Source: Perognathus longimembris pacificus (lineage: Eukaryota > Chordata > Mammalia > Rodentia > Heteromyidae). From it: 64,000 nucleotides of DNA. The stretch is from contig NC_063161.1 of the NCBI RefSeq assembly GCF_023159225.1, positions 5,148,274 to 5,212,273 on the forward strand. The letters run 5' to 3'. The notes beneath the pieces are model-generated. The model was not told the origin of the DNA and did no database searches. It worked only from the letters and a program-made list of their open reading frames with translations. Numbering within the stretch: the first letter of the stretch is position 1; the number at the start of each line of letters is the position of its first letter. Below, in pieces: positions 1 through 9,339 of this stretch. A program made the translations under genes and the position numbers.

Positions 1-85
1 CTTGGAACCCCGGTCCTCAGACCTCGGGCTCCCGAGTGGCTGGGATGGCAGCCCTGAGCCCCCGCGCCTGGCGCCTGCGCCCTCA
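1..85 (-). mobile_element. B1-Geo SINE, left monomer, cut by window edge
   Basis: Antisense: TCCTCAGACCTCGGGCTCCC..GAGTGGCTGGGATGGCAG. 'B1-Geo' here means a 7SL/B1-like left monomer joined to the Geo monomer. Confidence 0.7.
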
Positions 86-1035
86 TCGCTGCCGTGGGCC
101 CCCCCGTGACGGGGAGCGCGGCACAGGGCCGGCCCCGGCCCCGGCCTCGGAGAGACCCCCAGCGCATCGGGGGGTCACCGGAATCAACCTGCAGCCAGCC
201 GCAAAGGACTGCTTTGTCCTTAACGGGACAGACCCGAAAGCCGCCCTTTTCTGAGGGCGCAGGCCCGGGGGCCATCCAGCCCCCACTTTCCCCCCATCCG
301 AGGCCATCGAGGTCGGGACTCTGGGAGGCAGCGGAGCAGGGTCAGGGCGGGGAAGGCCGTGCCCACGCAGCCTGCCGCCTCGGGGACTCCACCTTTCGCC
401 CCCCAACCCTGCCCCCGGCCAGCATGGGGCACTCCTCTCCCCACGGCCCCCGTGCCACATTTTCCTTGCCACCTGGTGCCATTTAACAAGAGAAGTGGCA
501 CCGCGTTTGGGGGAACTCGGGGCTGCCATCGCTGCCAGCTCCCCGGCAGGCTTGGCAGGAGGAGCCTGGATGGAGGGGCGGCCCGGCCCGCATCAGGTGC
601 CCCCCCCACACACCTGCTGTCCCCCAAAGGCTGGGGACAGGAGGCCCAAGCTAGCCCCCAGGAGGAGCCTGGGGGAGTTTGAGGGCCTGCCCCGGGAGCC
701 CTGTGGGCGGGGGGGGGGGGGGGGGGGGGGGGGAGGGCCTGCATCCCGGTAACTCGGCCTCGGCAGGTCGTTTGTCCCGGTGAGTGGCGTTCCCTTCCTT
801 GTGGGACAGGGCTGGGCTCGCTGGAGGCAGCTTCCAGGGACCACAGGCCCGCCCGGCCTGGAAGTTTCCTAGATGAAGTGCCCAGAACTCAAGGGGCGGG
901 CTTGCTCCAGGTCACACAACTTCCCTTGTCCCCCACAGGCCACCTGGCTTTGCACAACCCTGGGGCTGGGCCCAGGAAGCTGGAATTCTCTCCAAGAAGC
1001 AACCCAGGCTCATGGGTTCTAGCCCTAATTTGGTG
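86..1035. other. GC-rich intergenic DNA
   Basis: No gene recognised. Open frames here overlap on several strands and lack similarity to anything I know. A MIR-like scrap lies near 880-930. Confidence 0.6.
709..733 (+). repeat. Poly-G homopolymer, 25 nt
   Basis: Longest of many G/C homopolymers in the GC-rich half of the window. Confidence 0.95.
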
Positions 1036-1084
1036 CTGTGCATGTGTGTGCATGTGTGTGTGCGTGTGTGTGTGTGTGTGCGCG
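1036..1084 (+). repeat. (TG)n microsatellite
   Basis: Imperfect TG repeat at the 3' tail of an antisense SINE. Confidence 0.9.
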
Positions 1085-1328
1085 CCAGCACTGGGACTTG
1101 AACAGGGCCTGCGCACTGTCCCTTAGCTTTCCCACGCAGGGCTGGCGCTCTGCCACCGCAGCCACACCGCTCCACTCCGGGCCTGCTGGTGGTTGCTTGG
1201 GGACACGTGTCTTGGGGACACATGTCTCGCTCACTCTTCTGCCCGGGCTGGCTTTGATCTATGATCCTCAGATCTCAGCCTCCTAAGTAGTTGGGCTTAC
1301 AGACGGGCTTGAGCCGCCAGCACCTGAC
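1085..1328 (-). mobile_element. B1-Geo SINE
   Basis: Both monomers present, diverged. Confidence 0.75.
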
Positions 1329-2410
1329 CAGTGGCTTTTCATATCCCTGCGGACACGGCAGACCTCAGCAAGGAGGGGGACAATGCACCCTGGACCCTTG
1401 AGGCCCCCCCACCCCACCCCGGGGCAGATCAGAAAGCCGCAGGACCCGGCCCTCCGAGTCCTCCCACCGGGGCCTCGCCGGGTTCCGTGGCGGGCGTCAG
1501 CGCTGCCCCCAGCCTGGGCCACCGGTGTCGGTGGGAAAGGCGAGGCCCGCACACCAAGGGGAGCTGGAGGACCAACTCCAGGAAGATGGGCGGGCATTGG
1601 GGGGGGGGGAGGCTTGGCCCTCTCCCACTCGGAGAAATGCCAGAGGCGGGCAGGAGAGTGGCCTGGTCTGCATGAGGGGGCCCCCCTCAGAATCCACCCT
1701 CTCTGAAGGAACACGGGCTCCCCACAGCTGGGCCTGCCCCCTGCCCCCCCCCCCCCGCCGAGGCGGAGCTGGGGCGGCCCTGCCCCCAGTGCCCTCCCAC
1801 GCCGTCTGCCCCGCCCCCCTCAAGGTCACTCAGGTCCCAAGAGGCTGCCCCTGGCTGAGACTTGAACTCCCGTTTCCTGCACGAGGCGCAGGGCCGGTTT
1901 CACCCCGTTTCTTTCCACTCTAACCCTGTCGTACTAAAGTAAACCCTCGTCAAAACGGACCAACGAGGACGCAGCCCTCTCCCTTCCTCATCCGCTAAGA
2001 TCTTGCTGGGCTTCTACTCCGTCAGTCCTGCCTGGTGGCGCCTGGTAGGTGCTCAGTCAGCACCCACTCACGGCGGAGGCTGGGGTGTCCGCGCGTGGCC
2101 TGATCGCACGGGGCCAGAAGGCCCAGAGCCCCGTGTTCCGGAAGGAAGCCAGGAAGCAGCAGCCCCTGCACCCCGGACCTGCTGGCTGGTGCCCCGGGTG
2201 GGGGGGGGGCGGGGGACCCCATTTCCTGTGGCCGAGCCTCTGCAGTGGCCTGCCTCACCTCACAGAGGGCCCTGGGTCCCTCTAGGCCCACGCCGGGTGG
2301 CGAGGGCAGCCTGGCCGGCAGGACCCCCGCGCGCGTGGCATTCCACGGTGTGCGTGCACGCGTGTGTGCGCGCGTGCAGAGTGGACACGAGCATCCGTGT
2401 GGCCGCGCCG
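1329..2410. other. GC-rich intergenic DNA
   Basis: Apart from the MIR scrap listed, nothing recognised; several G and C runs and a TGCG-rich patch near 2350. Confidence 0.6.
1820..1905 (-). mobile_element. Possible MIR relic
   Basis: AAGGTCACTCAGG and GAGACTTGAACTCCCGTTT are in MIR order. Confidence 0.4.
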
Positions 2411-2600
2411 GAACGGGGAGCCAGGCTCTGTCACCCCAGCCACGCGGGGAGCCGAGCTGCGAGGATCGCGGTTGGAAGCCAGCGCCTGGCAGCAAAGGCC
2501 ACGGGACTCGTCTCCAAGCAACCAGCCCAACGCCGACGCGGAGGGGTGGCTCAGGTGGCGGAGCACCGCCTCGAACCTAACAGCTGAGGGTCGACACAAA
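2411..2600 (+). mobile_element. B1-Geo SINE, degraded
   Basis: GAGGATCGCGGTTGGAAGCC and GGTGGCTCAGGTGGCGGAGC mark the two monomers; CpG-enriched relative to other copies. Confidence 0.6.
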
Positions 2601-3245
2601 GCGGGGTGCGGCAAGAGCACCCCACCCCGGCCCCGCACCCTCAGCGGAGACGAAGACGACAGACGGCCATCCACGAGGGGGGGGCCACACGACGCCACAC
2701 CCGTCACCCCACACGCACGGCCAGCCCTCAGCGAGGGGCTTCCGAGCGCCCGCCAGCTGAGGCCACATCTGGCCCCCCGGGAAACCCCCCTTACTGGGAG
2801 GTCTGTCTTGTGGGGGGCTTTTCCATGAGAATGGCTTCAGAAATGACTGGCGAAATCACAACGCAAACTAAGTGTGCAGTCCGGGGGGGGGGGGGGGTCA
2901 CAGGTCTCACCGAGGTTTCATATCCAGATCTGGGGGGGCTGGGCCGCTCTGCCCCCCAGGGACTCGACCCTCCCCCCCCCCCCCCGCTGCCCTTGTCCCA
3001 GAGAGGGTGGCCTCACTTCGCTGTGCTGTCCCCAAGGCCGGCCGTTACCTCTGTGCCTGCTGGGGGCCCCTCTACCTGGGGGCCCCTCTACGCCCCAGCT
3101 TGTGTATCCTGGGTGTTTGGGGGGAGGCGTAGGAGCCAAAGTTCCTTCCCCCTGACAGACCTCAAATTGCACTCACTGCCTTGCCCCAGGAAACTGCAGC
3201 CCCTCTCTACATGGCTTCCACAATAAAGAAATGAAACACGCTATC
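2601..3245. other. GC-rich intergenic DNA
   Basis: No gene seen. Contains G14 near 2883 and C-runs near 2970, and a GGGGGCCCCTCTAC pair at about 3063-3090. Confidence 0.6.
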
Positions 3246-3385
3246 CAGCCAGGGAGCGGTGGCTCGCACGAGTCCCCCGCCACTCGAGTCCCCCGCCACT
3301 CGAGTCCCCCGCCACTCGAGTCCCCCGCTACTCGAGTCCCCCACTCGGAGAGCTCGGCTCTGAGAAGGCCGCTTCAAAGGCCGGG
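3246..3385 (+). mobile_element. B1-Geo left monomer hosting a minisatellite
   Basis: Head CCAGGGAGCGGTGGCTCGCA, then the 16-bp repeats, then CTCTGAGAAGGCCGCTTCAA. Confidence 0.6.
3268..3347 (+). repeat. Minisatellite, 16-bp unit, about 5 copies
   Basis: Unit GAGTCCCCCGCCACTC; three identical units, one with a single change, one shortened. It sits where a B1-like SINE would read CCTAGCTACTCAGGAG, so it seems to have grown from the SINE. Confidence 0.9.
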
Positions 3386-3395
3386 GCCGGGAGAC

Positions 3396-3841
3396 CTTCT
3401 TTTCTGTATTTTTTGTGCCAATCCTAGTGCTTGAACTCAGGGCCTGGGCGTTGTCCTTGAGCTTTTTTTTGCTCGAGGCTAGCACTCTGCCACTGTTTTG
3501 TTGTTGTTGTTTTGGTTTTTGCGTCTTGGGGCTTGAACTCAGGGCCTGAGCACTGTCCCTGGATTTTTTTTTTCTTTTTTTGGCTCAAGGCTAGCACTCT
3601 ACCACTTGAGCCACAGCGCCACTTCCGGCTTTCTCTGTGTATGTGGTGCTGAGGAATCGAACCCAGGGCTCCATGCATGCTAGGCAACACTCCCAGCCCC
3701 CCCCCCACTGGCTTCTTTTTGATGGTTAATTGGAGATAAGAGTCTCCAGACTTTCCTGCCAAGCTGGCTTTGAACTACAATCTTTATATCTCAGGCTCCT
3801 GAGTAGCCAGGGTTACAGCCGTGAGCCACCAGCGCACGCTG
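3396..3841 (-). mobile_element. B1-Geo SINE split by an IDL-Geo
   Basis: Geo part 3396-3497, left monomer 3708-3841. Confidence 0.8.
3498..3702 (-). mobile_element. IDL-Geo SINE (nested)
   Basis: Dimer with ID-like left monomer (GTGGTGCTGAGGAATCGAAC) and Geo right monomer. Confidence 0.85.
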
Positions 3842-3892
3842 TGAGACTCTCATGTCCAATTACCCACCAAAAAGACAGTAGTAAGTAACAGA

Positions 3893-3965
3893 ACCCCAGC
3901 CAGCCTTGGGTGAAGAAGCTAAGGGACCGTGCCCAGGCCCTGAGTTCAAGTCCCAGCACTGCTGC
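3893..3965 (+). mobile_element. Geo monomer fragment
   Basis: Only the 3' half: GGCCCTGAGTTCAAGTCCCA. Confidence 0.6.
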
Positions 3966-4936
3966 CCCCCCCCCAGGTTTTATAAACTTGGTTTAAGAGC
4001 AAGGAAGAAAGTCTATTGAAGTGCACCCTAAGGTTTCCCACACTGGTGAAGTTTCTCTTAACCACCAAGTCATCCAAGCAGAATTGGAGGTCTACCACAA
4101 CCCCCACCCCACTTTGGAGGCCCAAGCGGAAGGTGTGGCGGGGGCCACACCCCCCACCCCCACCCCCACCGCTGACGGAATCCCACAGGCCATTCCCGCT
4201 TAGCCCGGGACATCTGGCGTGCGTATCAATCACATGAGTAACTCCAGGCCTGCCCTCTGCAAGGTGACGGATGCTGTCACTCCGTCGGTGACACACGGCT
4301 CTGGCCTTCCCTCTTGGGGTCTGGGGCGCCGGGGAAGAACCCAGAGTCTCAGAGGGAGGCGGAGCCGCCAAGGCTGGGACACGGAGGCTCCTGAGTGACA
4401 CTGAACGGGCCACCTCGCCCAGGGACAGGGGCTTTCAGTGGGCGCCAGCCCCGTGTCTGGCTCTAAGCCAGGAGCCTGGTGTGCCGGGGACCCTAACGGA
4501 AACAGGGAATGAACTACCAGAAGAGCTGGAAGTGGGTGTGGGGAGAGGGGGCGGCCATCTGCCCTTGTCCCCACCCCTATGGGGCTCAAAACAAAACAAA
4601 ACCAAAACGCCAGTCTCTGGGGTCTCCAGTCCAGGCTCCCCTCCACCCCCAGACACCCACCTCCTCCAACCCACTTCTCCTTTGTTAGCTGCCCTGCCGC
4701 CTACACCTTCCTGCTGCAGTCACGGGCCCACAAGCAGAGCCAGCCCACCCACTCCCCCAGGCCGCCAGGGGCCCCCCGGGGCCTGCAGGAGTCCTTAGGG
4801 TCTCCCAAGCTTAGAAACCTGGGGGCAGGCCTGTCCCCTTCCCTGCGGGGTGAGCAGATCCATCAGCCCTCTGCTCAGGCCCAGGGCTCCAGCCTCCGGG
4901 ATCCTGATCCTTCCAGCCAGGGACCCGGCCTTCTAA
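3966..4936. other. Intergenic DNA
   Basis: No gene seen; a CCCCCA-type simple repeat at about 4147-4171. Confidence 0.6.
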
Positions 4937-5350
4937 ACAAAGCTCATGCCTGTCGTCCCAACAACCCAGAAGACTGAGATCTGAGGATGGGTAGTTCAAA
5001 GCCAACCTGGGCAGGGATGTCCCAGAGACTCTTCTCTCCAACTAACCACCAAAAAAATACTAAAAAGTAGAGCTGTAGGCTGGGGATATAGCCTAGTGGC
5101 AAGAGTGCCTGCCTCGAATACACAAGGCCCTGGGTTCGATTCCCCAGCACCACATATACAGAAAACGGCCAGAAGCGGCGCTGTGGCTCAAGCAGCAGAG
5201 TGCTAGCCTTGAGCGGGAAGAAGCCAGGGACAGTGCTCAGGCCCTGAGTCCAAGGCCCAGGACTGGCCCAAAAAAAAAAAAAAAAAAGTAGAGCTGTAGC
5301 TTAGGCAATAGAGTGCTAGCCTTAAGCAAAAAACGTTCCAGGACAGGGGT
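4937..5350 (+). mobile_element. B1-Geo SINE split by an IDL-Geo
   Basis: Left monomer 4937-5062; remainder of Geo 5283-5350. Confidence 0.85.
5079..5282 (+). mobile_element. IDL-Geo SINE, young subfamily, with target-site duplication
   Basis: Target duplication AAAAAGTAGAGCTGTAG at 5062-5078 and 5283-5299. Shares diagnostic bases (GATATAGCC, AGAAGCGGCGC, GAGCGGGAAG) with the copy at 52389. Confidence 0.92.
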
Positions 5351-5547
5351 TGACAATGTGGCCTAGTGGTAGAGTGCTTGCCTAGCATGCACAAAGCCCT
5401 GGGTTCGAGTCCTCAGTACCACTTACACAGAGAAAGCCAGAAGAAGTGGGCGCTGTGGCTCAAGTGGCAGAGTGCTAGCCTTGAGCAAAAAGAAGCCAGG
5501 GACAGTGCTCAGGCCCTGAGTTCAAGCCCAGGACTGGCAGACACACA
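5347..5547 (+). mobile_element. IDL-Geo SINE
   Basis: Full dimer, ends in a short CA tail. Confidence 0.88.
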
Positions 5548-5819
5548 CCAACAGCCCAGGGAGACCCCCTTCTTCCCCGGCATTCTGGGGCTCTTCACTG
5601 CCATCCTGGGGCTCCTGGAGCCCCCCTACTTCACCGTGGTGGCCGCCAGACCTCATTCCAAGTATGGGTGAGGGGGGGTCCTTACCTCTCCAGCCTTCCT
5701 ACGCCGCTGCCCCTGTCCCAAGGGCAAAGTCCCCCACCGGGTGCCCCGCTAAAGGGCTCTCTCCCCACGCTCCTCTGCCTCTGGGTGCCCACCGCACCCG
5801 CCTGGGTGTGGAGGGCCAC

Positions 5820-6212
5820 GGGGGGGGGGGGGGTTAGAGCCTGCTGCGGGCTGTGAAGGGGCAGCCCGTGCGCCGGGGCCTCCGGGGGGCTCCGCGAGGA
5901 AGGGGGGCGTGCCTGGGAGGCCAGGGTGTCCCCCCCACCCCCGCCACGCCGCCGCCGGGGTCCCGCCGGGCACTGGGGGGGGCCGCGCGGGGGAGGCGTC
6001 CGTCCCGCCCCGGGGGGGGGGGGCGAGGGTTGGGTGGCGGCCCGAGGAAGCGCAGGTGGGGGTGGGGTGGGGGGGGAAGGTGCGGGGCCGGGGGGCGGGG
6101 CGGGGCGGGGCGGGGCGGGCGGCCGGTTTCCTCCCCGGGGCCCCGCGGGGCTGCGCCCAGAGTGGGGCGGGCGCGGCGCGGGGCGCGGAGCCGGGCGGGC
6201 CGGGCCGGGGCG
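5820..6212 (+). promoter_or_regulatory. TNFRSF13C: TNFRSF13C GC-rich promoter / 5' region
   Basis: Very GC- and CpG-rich DNA just upstream of the start codon. Around 6090-6125 there is a run of GGGGC units (several overlapping Sp1-type GC boxes) that could also form a G-quadruplex. No TATA box is evident. The promoter role is inferred from position and composition. Confidence 0.55.
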
Positions 6213-6306
6213 ATGTCGGCGTCGTGCGCCCGCGCGCACTGCTTCGACCCGCTGCTGCGGCGCTGCGTGGCCTGCTGGCGGCTCCGCACGCCCGAGCCGG
6301 GGCGCG
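6213..6306 (+). CDS. TNFRSF13C: TNFRSF13C exon 1 (coding part)
   Basis: Encodes residues 1-31 with the whole four-cysteine ligand-binding module. Donor GTAAGC at 6307. The ATG has G at -3. The mRNA start is not visible. Confidence 0.93.
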
Positions 6307-7091
6307 GTAAGCGGGCGGGGCGCGGGGGGGGGGGCGGCCGGGGGGCCGGGGGCGTCGGGGCGCGGCCCTCACCGCCCCTCTCCCCCCCCCCGCACCCCCG
6401 CAGGCTCTCCTCCCGCAGACCCGGGCCCGCCGCGGCCGCCCCGCCCCGCCTCGCCGTCCCCTGGGCCCGGGAGCAGCGCGGGCCCCGGGCCGGCGCCGCT
6501 GCAGCCGCGGGGCGGGGCGGGGGGCGCGGGGCTCGGGGCGCGCGGGGCGCCGCCCCCCGCGCTGCTCCTGGGCGCCCCGGTGCTGCTGGGCCTGGCGCTG
6601 GCCGTCGCCCTCGTGGCCCTGCTGAGCTGGCGGTGGCGGCGGCGGCGGCGGCGCGGGACGGCGGAGCCCGCGGAGGCCCCCGGCGGAGGAGGCCCGGACG
6701 GTGAGTCCCGCCCGAGGCTCCGGGGTGGGGGGGGGGGGGAGGCGGGCCACGAGGGCCGCGTCCGGACCCCGCACTTCCTGCTCCGGGCCTGTCATGGGGT
6801 CAGGTGTCGTGGGGCTCAGCGGGGGCCCCTTCGGAGGAAGCTTCCAGAACAGGGAGCAGCTCTCACCCCCCCCCCCGTGTCCCCACGCCCTCCCTGCCCG
6901 CCCCCCCAGAGCCCCCGGACCGCGTCTGCATCCCCGCCTCCGAGAGCCAAGCCGCCTCGGCCCCCGCCTGGCCTGCACCGGGGGCGGAGACCGACGGCCC
7001 CGCGCCGGGGCCCAGCGTGCCCGTGCCCGCCACCGAGCTGGGCTCCACCGAGCTGGTGACCACCAAGACAGCCGGCCCCGAGCCGCCCTAG
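6213..7091 (+). CDS. TNFRSF13C: BAFF receptor (TNF receptor superfamily member 13C), complete, 3 exons
   Basis: Coding exons 6213-6306, 6404-6700 and 6910-7091 join in frame (phases 1,1) to a 190-aa type III membrane protein (human about 184). BAFF-R is the B-cell surface receptor for BAFF/TNFSF13B; it drives B-cell survival through TRAF3 and non-canonical NF-kB. Seen in the translation: a partial cysteine-rich domain with C5, C10, C18, C21 (spacing 5-8-3 as in the family) and the BAFF-contact DxL motif (D12-P-L14); no signal peptide; a Pro/Gly-rich stalk; a membrane segment about residues 84-106; six arginines at 110-115 just inside the membrane; and the C-terminal TRAF3-binding PVPAT (168-172) followed by the conserved ELGSTELVTTKTAGPE tail. 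Start: the ATG at 6213 is the only one near the cysteine domain; the frame is open upstream but has no closer ATG, so the extracellular N-terminus is about 14 residues shorter than in human. All introns are GT-AG. Confidence 0.96.
6404..6700 (+). CDS. TNFRSF13C: TNFRSF13C exon 2
   Basis: Stalk, transmembrane helix and juxtamembrane arginine run. The acceptor follows a C-rich tract ending CAG (6401-6403); the donor is GTGAGT at 6701. A (CGG)n-like tract near 6633-6656 encodes the arginines. Confidence 0.95.
6910..7091 (+). CDS. TNFRSF13C: TNFRSF13C exon 3 with stop
   Basis: Cytoplasmic tail with the PVPAT TRAF3 site; TAG stop at 7089-7091. Acceptor CAG at 6907-6909. Confidence 0.96.
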
Positions 7092-7214
7092 CCGTCGGGG
7101 GGCCGCAGCCAGGGGCCAGGGGGTCCCCCCCCCCCTCCGCCCGGGAACCAGGATGCCGTCCGCCGAGCCCGCCTAGGGACTACAAACCACAGGGACCCCT
7201 GCCAGGCGGCGCGC

Positions 7215-7345
7215 TTCGCTGTGGGATGGCGCTGGGTTCGAACCCAGGGCCTGGCACTCTTGCTCGTGTCTTGTGCTCCAGCATTTCCGGTGGTGGCTGG
7301 CCTGGAACTGCGATCCTCGGGTCTCAGCCCCCAACGGCTCCCACG
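7215..7345 (-). mobile_element. B1-Geo SINE fragment
   Basis: Decayed; AACTGCGATCCTCGGGTCTC is the clearest block. Lies in the probable TNFRSF13C 3' UTR. Confidence 0.5.
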
Positions 7346-7383
7346 CTTCTGAATGGGCAGAGAGATCAGTTGAGTGTCCTGAG

Positions 7384-7671
7384 TGTGTTCCCCAAGACTC
7401 GACGTGTTCAAGTTTAATCCCTGTCGTGATGGGCTCAAGATTTAAGAAATGGGACTTTGGGGGCGGGGGCGGTGATCACTAGAAGTAGAGACAGGGCTGA
7501 AGAAGAGCAGAAGAGACGCAGTGAACACACCTTGGCTCTTGCCAGCAGGAATGCTTACGTGTGGGCTCTTGAGCCAGACCACGGGAACTGTGAGCTCAAT
7601 AAACCTCTTTTCTTTATAAAGTTGCCCAACCTCAGGCATTTTGTTATAGCAGTACAGAATGGACTAACAGA
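7384..7671 (+). mobile_element. ERVL-MaLR-type solo LTR (THE1/MST/MLT-like)
   Basis: Resembles MaLR LTRs: a TGTGTTCCCC start, an internal GGGACTTTGGGGGC..GGTGATCACTAG block, then AATAAACC, CTTTATAAA, a TTGCCCAACCTCAGG..TTTTGTTATAGCAG block and a GGACTAACA end. No internal retroviral genes remain. Family recognised by memory of consensus features only. Confidence 0.6.
7598..7603 (+). terminator. TNFRSF13C: Poly(A) signal AATAAA inside the LTR
   Basis: Canonical hexamer 507 nt after the TNFRSF13C stop. It belongs to the LTR but is the first AATAAA downstream of the gene on this strand. Confidence 0.5.
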
Positions 7672-7891
7672 TACTATGAGGAAGAGGTTTTTCTTTTACT
7701 TGGGGGAGACTTACTATGATGATAAGATTAATCTGAGAAAGAGACCAAGTGGGAGGATGCTTAATTTGTCACTGTTGTATTTCTTTAATACTTGTTCTCA
7801 GAGCTGCCCTGCTTTTAAAATGATGCAAATAGCAACCACCAGTGATCAGCTGACAGCTTCTCATTAGGATTCAGCATAAAATTATTTGTGA

Positions 7892-8094
7892 TTTTTTTTT
7901 TTTCTTTTTTTGCCAGTCCTGGGGTTTGAACTCAGGGCCTGAGCACTGTCCCTGAGCTTCTTTTTGCTCAAGGCTAGCACTCTGCCACTTGAGCCACAGC
8001 GCCACTTCCGGCTTTTTCTATATATGTGGTGCTGAGGAATCGAACCCAGGGCATCATGCGTGCTAGGCAAGCACTCTACCACTGAGTCCCAGCC
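7892..8094 (-). mobile_element. IDL-Geo SINE
   Basis: Full dimer. Confidence 0.9.
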
Positions 8095-8674
8095 CTATTT
8101 GTAATTTTTAAGATTTTTAGAATTCTTTGAACAACCCAGTGCTTTATTCTTGCTAGGTAAGTGCCCTGTCAGTGGGCTCTGAGATTACTTTTTAGGGAAA
8201 CACACACGCATACACACAGGAAAGAAAATATTGTGCTGGATTATTCTTCAGTATCGGTATTCCAAGGTCAAACCTAGGTCAACCTGACCCAATCACCCGG
8301 ACCTGAGACTCCATTTCCACCTTGGAAGCAGCTACCCGAGCCAGAGGCTGAGCTTGACGGGAGATCTACATACAGCGGCACCGGCTGGGCTGCAAAACCC
8401 AGCCGTCCCAAACACCCTGGCAAGACTCCCCCTGGGGGGCCGCCGGGAGCCCAGCCACTTTGGGGGGCCCGGCCTCCTCAGCCATGCTGGGAACTACAGG
8501 AGGTGACTCCACAGGCAGGCCAGGCCTGTGGCTGGTGGTGTCCCGGGCACCGGGGCCCGCTGTGCCTCACCTTAGCTGCCTTCCTCCCTGCCGTCTGCCT
8601 CCTGCACAGGACTGAACCTCAGCTCCGCCTCGGATAGCTCCTCCCGACCCGGTCACTGCTTAGCCCCTTCTGGA
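8095..8674. other. Intergenic DNA 3' of TNFRSF13C
   Basis: Single-copy-looking sequence; nothing recognised. Confidence 0.6.
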
Positions 8675-8965
8675 GGGAGCGTCGGACTGGGAGCCAAAAG
8701 ATGGGCTGGGCTGGGAAGGTGGCCTAGTGGTAGAGCGCTTGCCTCGCATGCATGAGGCCCTGAGTTCGATTCCTCAGTACCCCATACACAGAAAAAGCCG
8801 GAAGTGGTGCCCTGTGGCTCAAGTGCTAGAGCACTGGTCTTAAGCTGAAGAGCTCAGGGACAGGGCCCAGGCCCTGAGTTCAAGCCACAAGACTGGCCCC
8901 CCCCCCAAAAAAAAAAGATGGGATTCTATATACTAATTCCCCTCTCTAGGGCCTGGGCTGTGTTC
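8675..8965 (+). pseudogene. MIR378I: MIR378I-like locus (MIR-SINE derived) split by a SINE
   Basis: If the SINE at 8706-8912 is removed, 8675-8705 plus 8923-8965 align almost end to end with the human mir-378i hairpin as I recall it: GGGAGC start, GGACTgGGAGcCAaAAG in place of the mature 5p strand, a CCC-TCTCTaGGGCC-TGGGC block on the 3' arm, then TGTTC. The human gene sits a short distance 3' of TNFRSF13C on the same strand, as here. The seed is altered (TCGGACT instead of CTGGACT) and the SINE lies just after the would-be mature strand, so a functional miR-378i is unlikely. The body looks like an ancient MIR element. Confidence 0.6.
8706..8912 (+). mobile_element. IDL-Geo SINE inside the MIR378I-like locus
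   Basis: Flanked by AAAAGATGGG at 8696-8705 and 8913-8922 (target duplication; the A-tail makes its left edge ambiguous). Confidence 0.9.
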
Positions 8966-9339
8966 CACCTGCTGCTCTCTGAGCTGCCCACTGAGGCAGG
9001 CACCAGTGTCATCTGGAGCCCCTAGAACCTGGCCATTCGTATCCACATCTCCGTCTGAACCCATCTCAGATCCCCCCAGGGAGTCTGGTGTCTAGGGGAG
9101 ATCACATGGTCCCCCCACTCCATTCCTCGCTTGAGAGGAGTCTGTGCCATTGCCCCTCCCCCATCAGCTAGGGTCTTGACTCTGAAGGGGACGGGGCAAG
9201 TGGGGGGTCACCTCTCAGTCAACCCCGGGCTGCGGATCTCAGGTTCCTCTTCTGAAAACTGGGGAGTTGGATGCAAAGTATTCTCCCTGGTTTGTGACTC
9301 CACAAAGGAGAAGAGCTGGAAAGACCGTCAGAGGATTCT

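Larger units (their letters stand above)
7092..7625 (+). other. TNFRSF13C: TNFRSF13C 3' untranslated region (probable)
   Basis: From the stop codon to just past the first canonical AATAAA on this strand (7598-7603). It contains a decayed antisense SINE (7215-7345) and most of an LTR whose own poly(A) signal appears to serve the gene. The 3' end is inferred. Confidence 0.45.

Noticed and set aside
3268..3347. Regular short repeats as a possible CRISPR array
   Set aside because: Units are directly tandem with no spacers, in a mammalian nuclear sequence.
5100..5160. tRNA-like sequences with A and B boxes (many places)
   Set aside because: They are ID-type SINE monomers without a foldable acceptor stem, not tRNA genes.
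5366..5671. Open frame ending in a hydrophobic stretch (GILGLFTAILGLLEPPYF)
   Set aside because: First two thirds are SINE; the remainder has no known match, splice site or start codon, so chance is more likely.
1..5800. Searched for CENPM exons, the expected left neighbour of TNFRSF13C
   Set aside because: No translated segment matches CENPM as I know it; the gene probably lies left of the window.
5749..6978. 409-aa minus-strand open frame over TNFRSF13C
   Set aside because: GC-rich DNA has few stop codons; the frame is antisense to proven exons, is almost only Pro/Arg/Ala/Gly and has no recognisable domain.
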